Source: Bacteroides clarus YIT 12056 (lineage in GTDB: Bacteria > Bacteroidota > Bacteroidia > Bacteroidales > Bacteroidaceae). From it: DNA of 64,000 bases. This document shows positions 9,812 to 18,849 of this stretch, piece by piece. Positions within the stretch are counted from its first letter, which is position 1, and the number at the start of each line of letters is the position of its first letter. The translations under genes and the position numbers were made by a program. The notes beneath the pieces are model-generated. The model had not been told where the DNA came from, did not search any database, and saw only the letters and a program-made list of their open reading frames with translations. The stretch is from the NCBI RefSeq assembly GCF_900129655.1, contig NZ_FQWK01000001.1:372001-436000 (forward strand), in the 5' to 3' direction.

Positions 9812-9876
9812 TGTGTTTTTCATAGTATTAGATTTAAGGTTAACAAAGGTTGGAGTACAGCGGTACTCCTTTTTTT
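9812..9876 (+). ncRNA. Candidate short RNA between mutB and the lyase gene
   Basis: Transcription from the orphan promoter would start near 9812 and stop at the GGAGTAC-AGCG-GTACTCC-T7 hairpin, giving an RNA of about 65 nt with no convincing reading frame. It converges on the 3' end of the lyase gene at 9905, and any read-through would be antisense to it. The evidence is only the promoter-terminator pairing. It could also be a remnant leader of a lost gene. Confidence 0.35.
9852..9876 (+). terminator. Rho-independent terminator
   Basis: Perfect 7-bp stem GGAGTAC/GTACTCC, loop AGCG, followed by seven T. Confidence 0.7.
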
Positions 9877-9904
9877 ATGCCCGTACGTTACGTATGGAGT
9901 AAAA

Positions 9905-11845
9905 TCAGAGTTTCTTCACCATCAGTTTGCTTTCACCGATAGTTTGTTGCGATAATATTGTAAAACGGATACGCGTAAGCTTTTTCTGGCTCCATGAGTG
10001 AATTAATTTAGGATCAGTCAATTCGATGATATCTGCTTCGGGCGATAAAAGCTTTTTATTGTATTCCAGTTTGAATTTACCGGCTTCTCCTGTCAGGATG
10101 ATGTTCTTGTCGTTGTCAATCTCAACTTCGTTGCAAGTCATCAGGCTTAATATGCTTGGTTTTTCGTAGGCTGCCAATTCCCATCTGTCGGTGATTGTGA
10201 AATCCTTTTTTCTGTGCAATGTATAGTTGCGGGTCCAGCTTTTCACGTTTGCTTCCTGCGGATAAGCCCGGGCTATGTCTATCTGATAAGATATGGTTTT
10301 GGCTGTGGCTTTGTATTGTTGATTGTACGCCGCAAACTCTCTGCCGTTCTTTTGTGCTGTTCCGTTAATGAGAGGCAGGTTATGATAATCGGATTGCATG
10401 GTCCATATCGTATATCGTTCCGGTCCGAAGGTCTGTCGGGTATATGTTCCCACACCTACATCTATAAGTAACGGTTTGGAATTGTAGTAAAGAATGCACG
10501 AACCTACATCGTTATGATTATGGCTCTCCTGATTATTCCCGCCTTTTGCAGCGAAAAAGAAGCCGTCACTTTTTCCTTCGGTATCACGCGCTACACAAAT
10601 TTGGGTATCTTTAAACCAGTAACTGCCAATCAGCGGCTCGCCTTGCGGATAGTTGATAATGTCTTTGTACATAAAGAGTTCATCTAAGGCGGAAGCGAAA
10701 TAGCCGTTTACCCCATTCTTGAAACTTTGGTTTTGTCGTGCCATCAATGAGGCGAATTTCATCATTGCCGGGTCTCCTATCAGTTTACCATACTGATATA
10801 GAATACCGGGACTTGGGCTTACTATGGGTGCGGAGTCGGCGAAGTTGACAAAATAATTACCGCCGATGTGTACCCGGTAGATGTATTGCGCCATATTGCG
10901 CAGGAGCGGGGAGCTGAATATGTTCACTTTATTTCCGGTTACTTTAGCCAATAAATCCAAAAACTTCAAGGCATAGCCGGATGCTCCGCTCCAATAGGTG
11001 GGACCTTCGTCACACGCACCGTCTTCATGATACATGCTGAAAAAGAAGTCTGTAGATTTCATCAGCTTCCACACTCCCTGTTGGATACGTTCCGGGCTCC
11101 TTTCTATCAGCATCAGTGCTTGCAGTACATTGTAGTTAACCCATGGATTCCAGTTATTGACTTGCTGGCCGCCGAATCCCATCCACCAATAATCATCCCG
11201 TGCGAAGTAAGGATTTATCAGGTTTTTATTGACTTCCTCTACAATTCGTTCATTGATGAGAGGGCTTGTTTTATCGAATTCGTCTTTCAGGAAATAGTAG
11301 GTCCATGCCATTTGTGCGCCGATGTCGGCTACTACCAATTCAATGGTCGGTTCATTCCGGTCGGGAAGTCCGGAGCGGTCTTTCTGAAAACCGAGGTGTG
11401 CCGAGTGTATCCAAGAGGTTTCGCACAGAAACCACACGCCGTCTATGATAGCATCCATAAATCTTCCTTGTCCCTCTACCAATTCAGCGATGGTAAGGGC
11501 TTGCAAGGCTTTGTGGTTGGCACGTCCGGTACGGATTTCACCGGTACGTTTAAAAGCAAGGTAGTCGGAAGCGAGGTCGGGTTTCCATTCGTGTTTCAAG
11601 GCTTGTTCTCCGTTTTTGATGATAATCTTTCTGATTTCCGGGTCCACTTTCTCTTGCCAGGACTTACGGTCGGTATACTTAGGATAATCCACCCAGCTTT
11701 GGTGGTAGAGGATGGCGGTTCCTAAGTCTTCATAAGAAATGGTTTGCTCAAGAAGATGTCTTTCTGTAGCGTTGGCGGAAAAACCGGTACAGATAATTGT
11801 GATAAGTAATGAACCTGTCAATAACAGACTTTTTATTTTTGACAT
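9905..11845 (-). CDS. Heparinase II/III-like polysaccharide lyase
   Basis: Secreted protein of 646 aa with an N-terminal signal peptide (cleavage after about ANA, residue 27). An (alpha/alpha)-toroid domain fills roughly residues 30-390, with NNWNPWVNYN near residue 231 and HEDGACDEGPTYW near residue 277. It is followed by the heparinase II/III beta-sandwich, with ESHNHNDVGSCILY near residue 443 and GVGTYT. These are the Asn, Tyr and His positions typical of this lyase superfamily. Such enzymes cleave uronic-acid polymers by beta-elimination. It lacks the DUF4962 domain of the four larger lyases in the window and is a different subfamily; the exact PL family is not assigned here. It is the last gene of the glycan region and lies next to GH88, which would use its unsaturated products. 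A periplasmic location is likely. Confidence 0.82.
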   Translation of the reverse strand: MSKIKSLLLTGSLLITIICTGFSANATERHLLEQTISYEDLGTAILYHQSWVDYPKYTDRKSWQEKVDPEIRKIIIKNGEQALKHEWKPDLASDYLAFKRTGEIRTGRANHKALQALTIAELVEGQGRFMDAIIDGVWFLCETSWIHSAHLGFQKDRSGLPDRNEPTIELVVADIGAQMAWTYYFLKDEFDKTSPLINERIVEEVNKNLINPYFARDDYWWMGFGGQQVNNWNPWVNYNVLQALMLIERSPERIQQGVWKLMKSTDFFFSMYHEDGACDEGPTYWSGASGYALKFLDLLAKVTGNKVNIFSSPLLRNMAQYIYRVHIGGNYFVNFADSAPIVSPSPGILYQYGKLIGDPAMMKFASLMARQNQSFKNGVNGYFASALDELFMYKDIINYPQGEPLIGSYWFKDTQICVARDTEGKSDGFFFAAKGGNNQESHNHNDVGSCILYYNSKPLLIDVGVGTYTRQTFGPERYTIWTMQSDYHNLPLINGTAQKNGREFAAYNQQYKATAKTISYQIDIARAYPQEANVKSWTRNYTLHRKKDFTITDRWELAAYEKPSILSLMTCNEVEIDNDKNIILTGEAGKFKLEYNKKLLSPEADIIELTDPKLIHSWSQKKLTRIRFTILSQQTIGESKLMVKKL

Positions 11846-11908
11846 TTGCAGTATGTATTAGATGCGTTTATAAATAGAGAATAAGGATAAACGATTATCC
11901 CCGTTCGT

Positions 11909-11916
11909 CAAAGTTA
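11909..11916 (-). promoter_or_regulatory. -7 element upstream of the heparinase-like gene
   Basis: TAACTTTG on the minus strand, 63 bp before the start codon. No TTG lies at the usual spacing. A small GGATAA-ACGA-TTATCC hairpin lies just downstream at 11885-11900, in the predicted 5' UTR. Confidence 0.42.
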
Positions 11917-11942
11917 ATAAAAAACAACCTTTTACCTAACTT

Positions 11943-13211
11943 TTATCCCTTGTTTTGTAAATCTATGTATCTTTTCAGCGCTTCCAGGTAGTAGTAGTCT
12001 GCATAATTCAACGGTACATCGATTTCGGAACCGTGCGGTAACGAACCGGTGGAGTGCATCAGTACATAGCCTTGGTTACTGCCTTTTGCCGACAGGTAAT
12101 CAGGACTTGAGAGATTTTTCAGAATCGTTTCCGCATAGTCAAAATATTTCTTTCCGTCAGGTATAAATGTACTGAGTTCCAAAAATGCTGATGCGGTGAC
12201 GGCGGCAGCCGATGCGTCACGCGGAGTCTTTTCACCTGCCGGAGCGTCATAATCCCAGTAAGGAATAAGGTCGTCTGTCTTTACACGTTCCATAATCATG
12301 CCGGCGATATGAACAGCTTCCTGTAAGAAAGCGGTATCTTGAGTTTCACGATAACAAGAAGTGTAGCCGTATACTCCCCATGCTTGTCCGCGCGACCAAG
12401 CTGACTCTGCATTTTTACCCTGATGCGTTTGTTTGATTTCCACACTTCCGTCGTTGTTGTAGCTGACTACGTGGTAGGAAGTATAGTCGGGACGGAAATG
12501 ATTTTTCATGGTGGTTTGCGCATGCTTTACAGCCACATTCTTATATTTTTCGTTTCCTGTCAACTTGGATACGTTGAACAGCAAGTCCAGATTCATCATG
12601 TTGTCGATGATTACGGGGAAGTTCCATGCTCCGAAATCCCATGAACGGATACAACCGATCTCCGGATTGAAACGAGCGCATAAATTATCCGCCGTTTCCA
12701 CGAGTACGGCTTTAATGGTATCGTTGGGAGCGAGGCGGAGAGCATTGCCGTAACTGCAATTCATCATAAAACCTATATCATGGGTACCTTTCAGCTCACG
12801 TATCGGATTCAGTATATTAGTGTATTCGACAGCACGTTTCTTCAATTCCTCGTCTCCGGTCATTTCATAAGCGTACCAAAGGCTACCGGGGAAGAAACCG
12901 CTGGTCCAGTCGGAAATTCCGCAAAGATGTCTTTGTCCTAATTGCAAGGCTGCCGGATTAGGACGCAAAGAGTCGATATACGCTTTGTTTTCACGTTGTA
13001 GCTGTGCGTCGAGGAAATTTACATCATAACCGGAGTATATGGAGCGTGGCAACTTGTTTGTTCCGGAGAGTTCTTCGGCGGTTAATTTCAATTGATAGGA
13101 AGCGGCATCGAGTGCGTTGCTTATCCAGGCTTCTTTCTGAACCGGAGTGTTTTTGCAACCGGTCAGACCGATGAGTAGGGCGGTTGCAAATAACAGAGAG
13201 TTTCTTTTCAT
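11943..13211 (-). CDS. GH88 unsaturated glucuronyl hydrolase (lipoprotein)
   Basis: Protein of 422 aa, lipoprotein signal LLIGLTGC (Cys about residue 19). GH88 enzymes remove the 4,5-unsaturated uronic acid left at the non-reducing end by polysaccharide lyases, by hydrating the double bond. The (alpha/alpha)6 signatures are visible: SDWTSGFFPGSLWY, THDIGFMMNCSYGN and VIIDNMMNLDLLF (the two conserved Asp near residues 146 and 202), AWSRGQAWGVYGY, and PRDASAAAVTASAFLELS. A second GH88 is encoded at 39261-40481. The basic start of the mature protein (CKNTP) suggests periplasmic anchoring. It follows its own promoter and a 14-bp palindrome, and precedes the heparinase-like lyase by 97 bp. Confidence 0.92.
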   Translation of the reverse strand: MKRNSLLFATALLIGLTGCKNTPVQKEAWISNALDAASYQLKLTAEELSGTNKLPRSIYSGYDVNFLDAQLQRENKAYIDSLRPNPAALQLGQRHLCGISDWTSGFFPGSLWYAYEMTGDEELKKRAVEYTNILNPIRELKGTHDIGFMMNCSYGNALRLAPNDTIKAVLVETADNLCARFNPEIGCIRSWDFGAWNFPVIIDNMMNLDLLFNVSKLTGNEKYKNVAVKHAQTTMKNHFRPDYTSYHVVSYNNDGSVEIKQTHQGKNAESAWSRGQAWGVYGYTSCYRETQDTAFLQEAVHIAGMIMERVKTDDLIPYWDYDAPAGEKTPRDASAAAVTASAFLELSTFIPDGKKYFDYAETILKNLSSPDYLSAKGSNQGYVLMHSTGSLPHGSEIDVPLNYADYYYLEALKRYIDLQNKG

Positions 13212-13244
13212 GTTATTAAGCTTTTAGTTATTTTCGTTCGTTGA

Positions 13245-13252
13245 CAAAAATA
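13245..13252 (-). promoter_or_regulatory. -7 element of the GH88 promoter
   Basis: TATTTTTG on the minus strand, 33 bp before the GH88 start codon. No TTG at 19-21 bp; instead a 14-bp palindrome occupies the upstream side (13269-13282). Confidence 0.45.
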
Positions 13253-13268
13253 TGGATATTTAGGAAAT

Positions 13269-13282
13269 ATCTTGTACAAGAT
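13269..13282. promoter_or_regulatory. 14-bp palindromic operator candidate
   Basis: ATCTTGTACAAGAT is a perfect palindrome centred about 27 bp upstream of the GH88 -7 element, where a dimeric regulator would contact the promoter. The binding protein is unknown. Confidence 0.35.
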
Positions 13283-13359
13283 TGTTGAAAGGAACTTTGG
13301 CGCAGTTTAAAGGTGTATCACTTTTGTCGAATGCTGTTTTAATTCTGTATTTTCTTAAA

Positions 13360-13406
13360 CGGAAGTATTACTTTTACCCTGTAAAACGGTAAAAATAATA
13401 CTTCCG
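13360..13406 (-). terminator. Terminator downstream of the DUF6250-type gene
   Basis: 19-bp stem with one mismatch (CGGAAGTATTACTTTTACC against its inverse), loop of 9 nt, 19 bp after the stop codon of the gene at 13425-14117. It separates that gene from the GH88 transcript. Confidence 0.6.
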
Positions 13407-13424
13407 AATCAGATTTATTGTAAG

Positions 13425-14117
13425 TTATTTCTTCTTCAGACTTTTGACCTGAAAGTTTGTAAATAACGTGTGATTTTCCAATAAGCGGAGTCCGAAATGT
13501 CCGTCTCCTTCATTGTTTTTTATGGTTAACCGGAATAATTCCTCACCATTGATACGATATGTAGTGATTCCTTTTTCCACACGGATTTGGATGTCGTACC
13601 ATTTATTCGGGAATAATAAATGCGATTTATCCGTATATTCTTTGATAACAGGGCGGGCTATTGCATCACTGGTATCCGCCGCTTTGGCAAAGTATTGGCG
13701 GAAGCGGGTGGTGGAGTTATGGTTTCCACCATATCCTACATAGAACAAACTTAACGTTTTATAGTGTTGAAAAATGCCGTTTCTCCATTCGCTGCGTGCA
13801 AAAAGATTGCCGGGGTGTTCCGGGTCGTTGGCACCCCAAAAACAGTTCAAGTCACTAAGGCGGTCATACTTGCCGCCTTGCATCAACATTTTCACACGAT
13901 AACTGATTTCGTAATCACTTGTAAGGCGTTGGTTATACCATAAGGTAAGGCCTTTGGGGGCTGTAATTTCTAATGTGTCGCCCGATACGATGATTTTCAC
14001 TTCGCCTGAGTGGTCTTCGATTGTCCAGTTCTTTAAAGCGATTTGCGCTTGAACCATAAGCGGAAGTAACATCAGTATGCTTCCTGATACGAGTTTGTGT
14101 AAGGTGTTTCTTGTCAT
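13425..14117 (-). CDS. Secreted DUF6250-like beta-sandwich protein
   Basis: Protein of 230 aa. The ATG at 14117 (MTRNTLHKLVSG...) is chosen because it begins a signal peptide and leaves 4 bp to the upstream gene; an earlier ATG at 14171 would overlap that gene by 50 bp. The mature part carries GLTLWYNQRL, the very characteristic RLSDLNCFWGANDP, LFYVGYGGNHNSTTRFRQY and a closing GHFGLRLLENHTLFTNFQV, which I associate with the DUF6250 family and a concanavalin-like (LamG/DUF1080-type) fold. No catalytic role is established from sequence; carbohydrate binding or a glycosidase/lyase role are both possible. It is translationally coupled to the GH95-like gene, so it is expected to act on the same glycan, probably in the periplasm. 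Confidence 0.55.
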   Translation of the reverse strand: MTRNTLHKLVSGSILMLLPLMVQAQIALKNWTIEDHSGEVKIIVSGDTLEITAPKGLTLWYNQRLTSDYEISYRVKMLMQGGKYDRLSDLNCFWGANDPEHPGNLFARSEWRNGIFQHYKTLSLFYVGYGGNHNSTTRFRQYFAKAADTSDAIARPVIKEYTDKSHLLFPNKWYDIQIRVEKGITTYRINGEELFRLTIKNNEGDGHFGLRLLENHTLFTNFQVKSLKKK

Positions 14118-14121
14118 ACGG

Positions 14122-16353
14122 TTATTTTTTAGCTTGTTGTAATCCGAAGAAGTTTTGTCCTTTCCCGTCAACAGGACTAATCATAGGAATGTTTCCCCCT
14201 GCGGTAGTCAGGACAACGGTTTCTCCTTTCTTTAAGTCTAATGAGTATTCCCCTTGGCCTATTGGAGTAAGCGTTACATTACCTGCTTTGACAATCGGGT
14301 TCACCATATCCGTACGTAAGATGCAAGGTTCTCCTGCGAGACTTTTGATGCGAATACCGGTTGTCTTTCCCTCTTTTCGGCTGGCGGATACGAGAAATGC
14401 GCCTTCTGTCCTTAAATTCTGGAACTGCACATCTCCCCATCGGGAAGGTATGGCAGGGAATACGCGTATCTTTCCGCCCCAGCTTTGTAACAACATATCG
14501 TGTATGCACTGTGCACCGGACAACGGTGTCTCAATAACCGGACCGCTTTCCATATACATGGTATTGGGACGCAGGGTACGGGCAAACAAACCGTTCAGCT
14601 TTTCCAAAGCCTTGTCTCCTTCACCAAATGCGGCATATAGCGAAGAGGCTCCGGTATAGGTATATCCGAGGATGTTACCCGGCAGGCTATGCCAATGTTC
14701 CACAGATTTTTCCATAAGTTCTTTACTGCCGTTTTGCTCGGCATTCAGCAAGTAAAGCGGATAGAACATCAACAGATGTGAGTAATGGCGGTGTGAACGG
14801 CTGAAAGGCACATCTTTGCCTATCATCATGCCGTTTGCGTCTTGCGGATAGTCGGTCAGCTTCTCTATAACTTGCTTCCAGCGAGGTATCAGTTCATCGT
14901 CAATGGATAGAATTTTAGTTGTTTCAAGCAGCGTATTACATCCCCAGCGTAATAACGCAATGTCATAATTGCAATCTTCAGCGATACCATATTCAGGAGA
15001 AAAGGTTCTTTGCAAATGTAGTTTTTCTTGTTTATCTTCTTTCAGGAAGGGGAGATAGAAATTAATGGCGCGTCTCAGTGTTGGGAATATAGTATTTCTC
15101 AATATCGATTCGTCCATACTGAAACGGTATTGCAACCAAAGGTTGTGACAAATCCACGGCAGGTTTCCTACTTGGGCTTTCTTTTCCGTACCGGGAATAT
15201 TCACGGTTTCTCCTATCAGATTGAAATCGGTAGCGACAGGCAGTGCTGCGGCATCTTTCCGGTAAGCTTCGGGAACATTGTTTATCAGATTGTTCAGATT
15301 GCTGCCGATTGCATTGACCAGCGGCATTCCCAATTCCAGACGGTTGGAAGCATATACAGACCAATAACTCAGTTGTACATTCAAGTTCCACCATGCATTA
15401 GGCCAGGGAGTCAGCACTTGCCAGGGGCCGCTGTTATCCAGCAGACCGCCGCCAATGCGTGTTGCGGATGCAAGTTTGTACATTTGCGCCCAATAGAAAT
15501 TCTCCATTTTCTTATCGGGAAGACTTACGAAACTTTGCGGATAGTAATTATGCCACCAGTCCCGGTGTGCTTTTTGAAGAATGGGCAAATCGGTTGTTTG
15601 CAGACTTGCCAATGCTGTTTCTACTTTTTGTAATGCATCTGTTTCCGGATATGAGTGTGCGTTACTTATAAGAAGGATACTTGTATTATTTTTTCTTATT
15701 TCTTTCCAAGCAGTGGCTGTACCGCCGCCGGCCAGTAAAGGCTGCCAACAATAGTTCACTCCGTTACGTACGGATAACTGTGACGCCGGATTCGATACGT
15801 ATCCTTTTTTCAGGTGTTTCTTGTTATTTCTTTGGATGGCGTTCAATTGCCTTGGAGAGTCTGTATTTTCCGGATAGAATTTCCATGTGAAATCCTTCTC
15901 ACCTTCCGTAGCTTCAGCTTCGACAACGATATAAGGGCTTTCGGAAGTGACGTAAGCTTTCAGTTTTATTTCTCCCAAGGTAGTACGGATGCATCCGGTA
16001 GTTTCTGCATTCCATAAATCCAGTCTCATATCCCCGGATTTTATTTCTCCTGCAGGATGCAAGAGGAAGTAGCCGATAAGCAACCGGCATCTTCCGTAGA
16101 CACCTCTATCATTTGTGCGATGGTCATGCACCATGCTGTTACCGACATCTACCCGTATAGCATTTTTACCGGGTTCTTTACAGATATAGGTTCCCATACT
16201 GCCGTTGCCCATAAAAGGAGCCTCGTACCAAGTTTGAGGCAGGCGAGTCCAAATCATGTCTTGCTGAGACATAAAATTTTTCCAATCTATCTGGCAGAAA
16301 CAGCTGGCTGTTATGTACCATGCTACAATAGAGAATAATAGAAATCTTTTCAT
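14122..16353 (-). CDS. GH95-like (alpha/alpha)6 glycosidase, divergent
   Basis: Protein of 743 aa with signal peptide (ends near SCFCQ). The N-terminal sandwich begins MIWTRLPQTWYEAPFMGNGSMG, the divergent form of the GH95 LPLGNGRLGA motif. The toroid keeps the Asn-x-Asn pair in WWNLNVQLSYW near residue 322. At the end of the catalytic domain the canonical IDANFGG of GH95 is replaced by VIETPLSG near residue 606, so the catalytic Asp position carries Glu and the Asn is gone. It is thus GH95-related but may act on another sugar (for example galactose or a methylated or sulfated deoxysugar) or differ in mechanism. It has its own -7 element and is directly followed by the DUF6250-like gene (4 bp). 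Confidence 0.65.
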   Translation of the reverse strand: MKRFLLFSIVAWYITASCFCQIDWKNFMSQQDMIWTRLPQTWYEAPFMGNGSMGTYICKEPGKNAIRVDVGNSMVHDHRTNDRGVYGRCRLLIGYFLLHPAGEIKSGDMRLDLWNAETTGCIRTTLGEIKLKAYVTSESPYIVVEAEATEGEKDFTWKFYPENTDSPRQLNAIQRNNKKHLKKGYVSNPASQLSVRNGVNYCWQPLLAGGGTATAWKEIRKNNTSILLISNAHSYPETDALQKVETALASLQTTDLPILQKAHRDWWHNYYPQSFVSLPDKKMENFYWAQMYKLASATRIGGGLLDNSGPWQVLTPWPNAWWNLNVQLSYWSVYASNRLELGMPLVNAIGSNLNNLINNVPEAYRKDAAALPVATDFNLIGETVNIPGTEKKAQVGNLPWICHNLWLQYRFSMDESILRNTIFPTLRRAINFYLPFLKEDKQEKLHLQRTFSPEYGIAEDCNYDIALLRWGCNTLLETTKILSIDDELIPRWKQVIEKLTDYPQDANGMMIGKDVPFSRSHRHYSHLLMFYPLYLLNAEQNGSKELMEKSVEHWHSLPGNILGYTYTGASSLYAAFGEGDKALEKLNGLFARTLRPNTMYMESGPVIETPLSGAQCIHDMLLQSWGGKIRVFPAIPSRWGDVQFQNLRTEGAFLVSASRKEGKTTGIRIKSLAGEPCILRTDMVNPIVKAGNVTLTPIGQGEYSLDLKKGETVVLTTAGGNIPMISPVDGKGQNFFGLQQAKK

Positions 16354-16402
16354 GTGTTATAATTTTTTTAATCTTTTTATGGTATGTTTCTTTCTCTTGT
16401 AG

Positions 16403-16410
16403 CAAAGGTA
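16403..16410 (-). promoter_or_regulatory. -7 element upstream of the GH95-like gene
   Basis: TACCTTTG on the minus strand, 50 bp before the start codon, in the 192-bp gap after the GH36-like gene. No -33 TTG at normal spacing. Confidence 0.42.
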
Positions 16411-16545
16411 AGTGATTATTTGTGAAATAAGGTTTGATAATGTCGAAAGGTCTTACATTATACTTTGACGTATGCGTAAATTTGTTTGAAGAACTTTTGA
16501 TTTTGTCCAAATCTCTTCGTTTTTTATTACACACTCTTATTTTGG

Positions 16546-18837
16546 TTATTTGAATTCTATATTCCAATTTATCGTTCCTGATTTTTTTGGAGTAAATGAT
16601 ACTCGTATTAGTTTCCCTTCTTTTTGGATAAACATTTTACCGCTGTTACTCTTGGCGCTTTTAATATTAAATTCTTCCGGTACTATAATGCGGAGCTCAT
16701 ATCTGTCTCCTTTCACAACCGCACTTGTTCCGGATAGGGTTCTCTTGTCGGGATTCCATGATTCTTCTTTTACATCCATCAGTCCTTGAGTTATATGACG
16801 GGATGTGCTGATGACTTGTGGATAGACCTTGCGAGGGCGCACAGCCAATACTTTGCAAGATGCAGGAGCTAATGTTTGAGATAGTTTGCTTTTGATATTC
16901 CCCAAATACTTATTGTCCCAAAAGTCGAACAGTTCGTAGTTCTCTGAATCGTTCAGCCCCATTCGTTTCAGGCTATAATCAATTTGCGTGTTTTGTCGTT
17001 CGTTCCAATTGAATAATCCCAAAACAATCTGTCTGTCATTTTTTACCATCCAGATTCGGGGTTTATTATTTTCGAGAATATCAATAGGACGGGCATTTAG
17101 GTTGTGGGTGGGCAGTGCGCGCTTTATCATGTCTAAACGTTCGGGAGCTAACTCCGCATATTGCATGCTTGTCGTATTCATCGCTCCGGATATGGCCTGC
17201 CAAGATATCATCCAGCGGGCTTTATTCAGCGGGTTGGAGCTGCGTACAAAGTAAGGGTCGGGATCGTTGTACCAGACTTTGTTGTGCAGGAAGTACAGGT
17301 TGCCTGCATAGTCCGCTCCGGCTGTGGTTTTTCCCCATGCTCCCTGTATGGCACCGTCGTTATCGGGACCTACGCGCATAGCATCTACCATACCAAAGGA
17401 TGCTGCGAAAGAACTCATGTTCTGAGTAGCGGCGCATCCTAAAAGAAAAACGCCCGGAGCTTCTTCTTTCAAGATGGATAGTCCCTTGCGGAAGCACTGT
17501 GTGAAGGTATATTCGTCGTTATAAAGACGTGCGCTTCCGTATACAGGTACTCCGTCATAGCTTCTGGTTACATAGATATTTTCTGAAGGCGCACCGGTAT
17601 GCAGGCCGTCGATTTTGTAATAGCGGTATCCCCAATCGTAAATTCTTTTGAAGCGTTCGCGTAGAAACTTCTCACCTGCGGGGTTTGTGGCGTCGATGCA
17701 AGTACCCGACCATTTTTTTACGTCATAGGGAACGTCAGACCAAAGATGTTTTGCAAATATTTCTTTGGGGAAGTAAGGGTTGTGCATGTCACCGGAGAAA
17801 GGCATGAACCAAAGTCCGGGAGTAAATCCCACTTGTTTCAGGTGCTTGGCTGTATATTGCATTCCCGATGGGAAATTTTCGTTACTTTCGGCAAAAGTTT
17901 TTAAAGGACCTGAGCCCAGCCTGTTTTTAGGAATACCCATGGAATTTTGCCAATGGTCGTCAATTTGGAAGGTATTCAGTCCGAAGTCCGCCAGATTTTC
18001 TTTTGCGAAATTGGCATTTTCCTGTAACATCTTTTCGGTGGAAGCTCCCGAGCCGTTTAGGTTGCGGTGATACCAGGTGCAATAAACTTCCGGCTTTGCC
18101 GGTAATTGTATCTGATATGCTTTGGCAAGATACTCTCCATATAGTTCCAGTCCTTCTCTTCCATCTTCGAAAAAGCCTATCAGTAGGATATCGGTGCCTC
18201 TTTCTTTGCCATTCCTTACCAAATAATTGCCGAATTCCAGTTCAGCTTTTACTTTGTATGTTTTCTTTCCTTTGTCCAGTTTCGGAGTCATAACTCCTAT
18301 ACCTTGTTTCTGCGTCAGCCAAGCCGTCAGAATAGAGTGCCGACTATCGGGTTCAGCTAATAGAGTGTAGGTATAACTTCCTTGTGCCTGTTGGACAGGA
18401 GCAAATCCACCGCTTCCCAAAGTATTTAATGGTTGGTTCATTTCACCTATACTCATTTCTACGGATGCTATTTCCAGGCGACTTACTCGTACATCCTGTC
18501 CTGAGCGGTTTTTCATTACTGTATGGATGTAGAGAAAAGGATTATTGCCATATAAAGTGAATGTAACCTTACGTCCATCGTTATAATGAGTTTCCAATGA
18601 TTGTCCTTCTCCCCACAGTCGGTCGGACGTTTCTGTTTTCTCAGAGGTAATGATTTGCCCCGGTAGAAGTATATTTTTTACTTTGAGATCGGGAAGTTTT
18701 TTATTCTCTATTGTAATTTGTTGTTTGTGTATCCGCAAGGTAAGCAGATTATTCTCTATACTTACAGTTTGAGCGTTTGTATTGGATAAATTTATCAGGG
18801 TTGATAATATCAAAAATATAGTAATCTGGATTTTCAT
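16546..18837 (-). CDS. GH36-like alpha-galactosidase / alpha-N-acetylgalactosaminidase (clan GH-D)
   Basis: Protein of 763 aa from ATG 18837, chosen over ATG 18846 because it begins a clean signal peptide (MKIQITIFLILSTLINLSN). An N-terminal beta-supersandwich (about residues 25-240) is followed by a TIM barrel with CTWYHR, NTFQIDDHWQ, PGLWFMPFSG and YYKIDGLHTG (likely nucleophile Asp near residue 409), and MRVGPDND (likely acid/base Asp near residue 487). This order matches clan GH-D. Sequence does not tell Gal from GalNAc specificity; GalNAc would fit a chondroitin-like backbone. It lies 12 bp after GH29, so the two are cotranscribed and probably trim branches in the periplasm. Confidence 0.66.
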   Translation of the reverse strand: MKIQITIFLILSTLINLSNTNAQTVSIENNLLTLRIHKQQITIENKKLPDLKVKNILLPGQIITSEKTETSDRLWGEGQSLETHYNDGRKVTFTLYGNNPFLYIHTVMKNRSGQDVRVSRLEIASVEMSIGEMNQPLNTLGSGGFAPVQQAQGSYTYTLLAEPDSRHSILTAWLTQKQGIGVMTPKLDKGKKTYKVKAELEFGNYLVRNGKERGTDILLIGFFEDGREGLELYGEYLAKAYQIQLPAKPEVYCTWYHRNLNGSGASTEKMLQENANFAKENLADFGLNTFQIDDHWQNSMGIPKNRLGSGPLKTFAESNENFPSGMQYTAKHLKQVGFTPGLWFMPFSGDMHNPYFPKEIFAKHLWSDVPYDVKKWSGTCIDATNPAGEKFLRERFKRIYDWGYRYYKIDGLHTGAPSENIYVTRSYDGVPVYGSARLYNDEYTFTQCFRKGLSILKEEAPGVFLLGCAATQNMSSFAASFGMVDAMRVGPDNDGAIQGAWGKTTAGADYAGNLYFLHNKVWYNDPDPYFVRSSNPLNKARWMISWQAISGAMNTTSMQYAELAPERLDMIKRALPTHNLNARPIDILENNKPRIWMVKNDRQIVLGLFNWNERQNTQIDYSLKRMGLNDSENYELFDFWDNKYLGNIKSKLSQTLAPASCKVLAVRPRKVYPQVISTSRHITQGLMDVKEESWNPDKRTLSGTSAVVKGDRYELRIIVPEEFNIKSAKSNSGKMFIQKEGKLIRVSFTPKKSGTINWNIEFK

Positions 18838-18849
18838 ACCGGTCAATGT

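Noticed and set aside
9693..9955. Two short plus-strand open frames between mutB and the lyase
   Set aside because: They span a terminator, a promoter and a second terminator, have no plausible start context, and the products are not recognisable.
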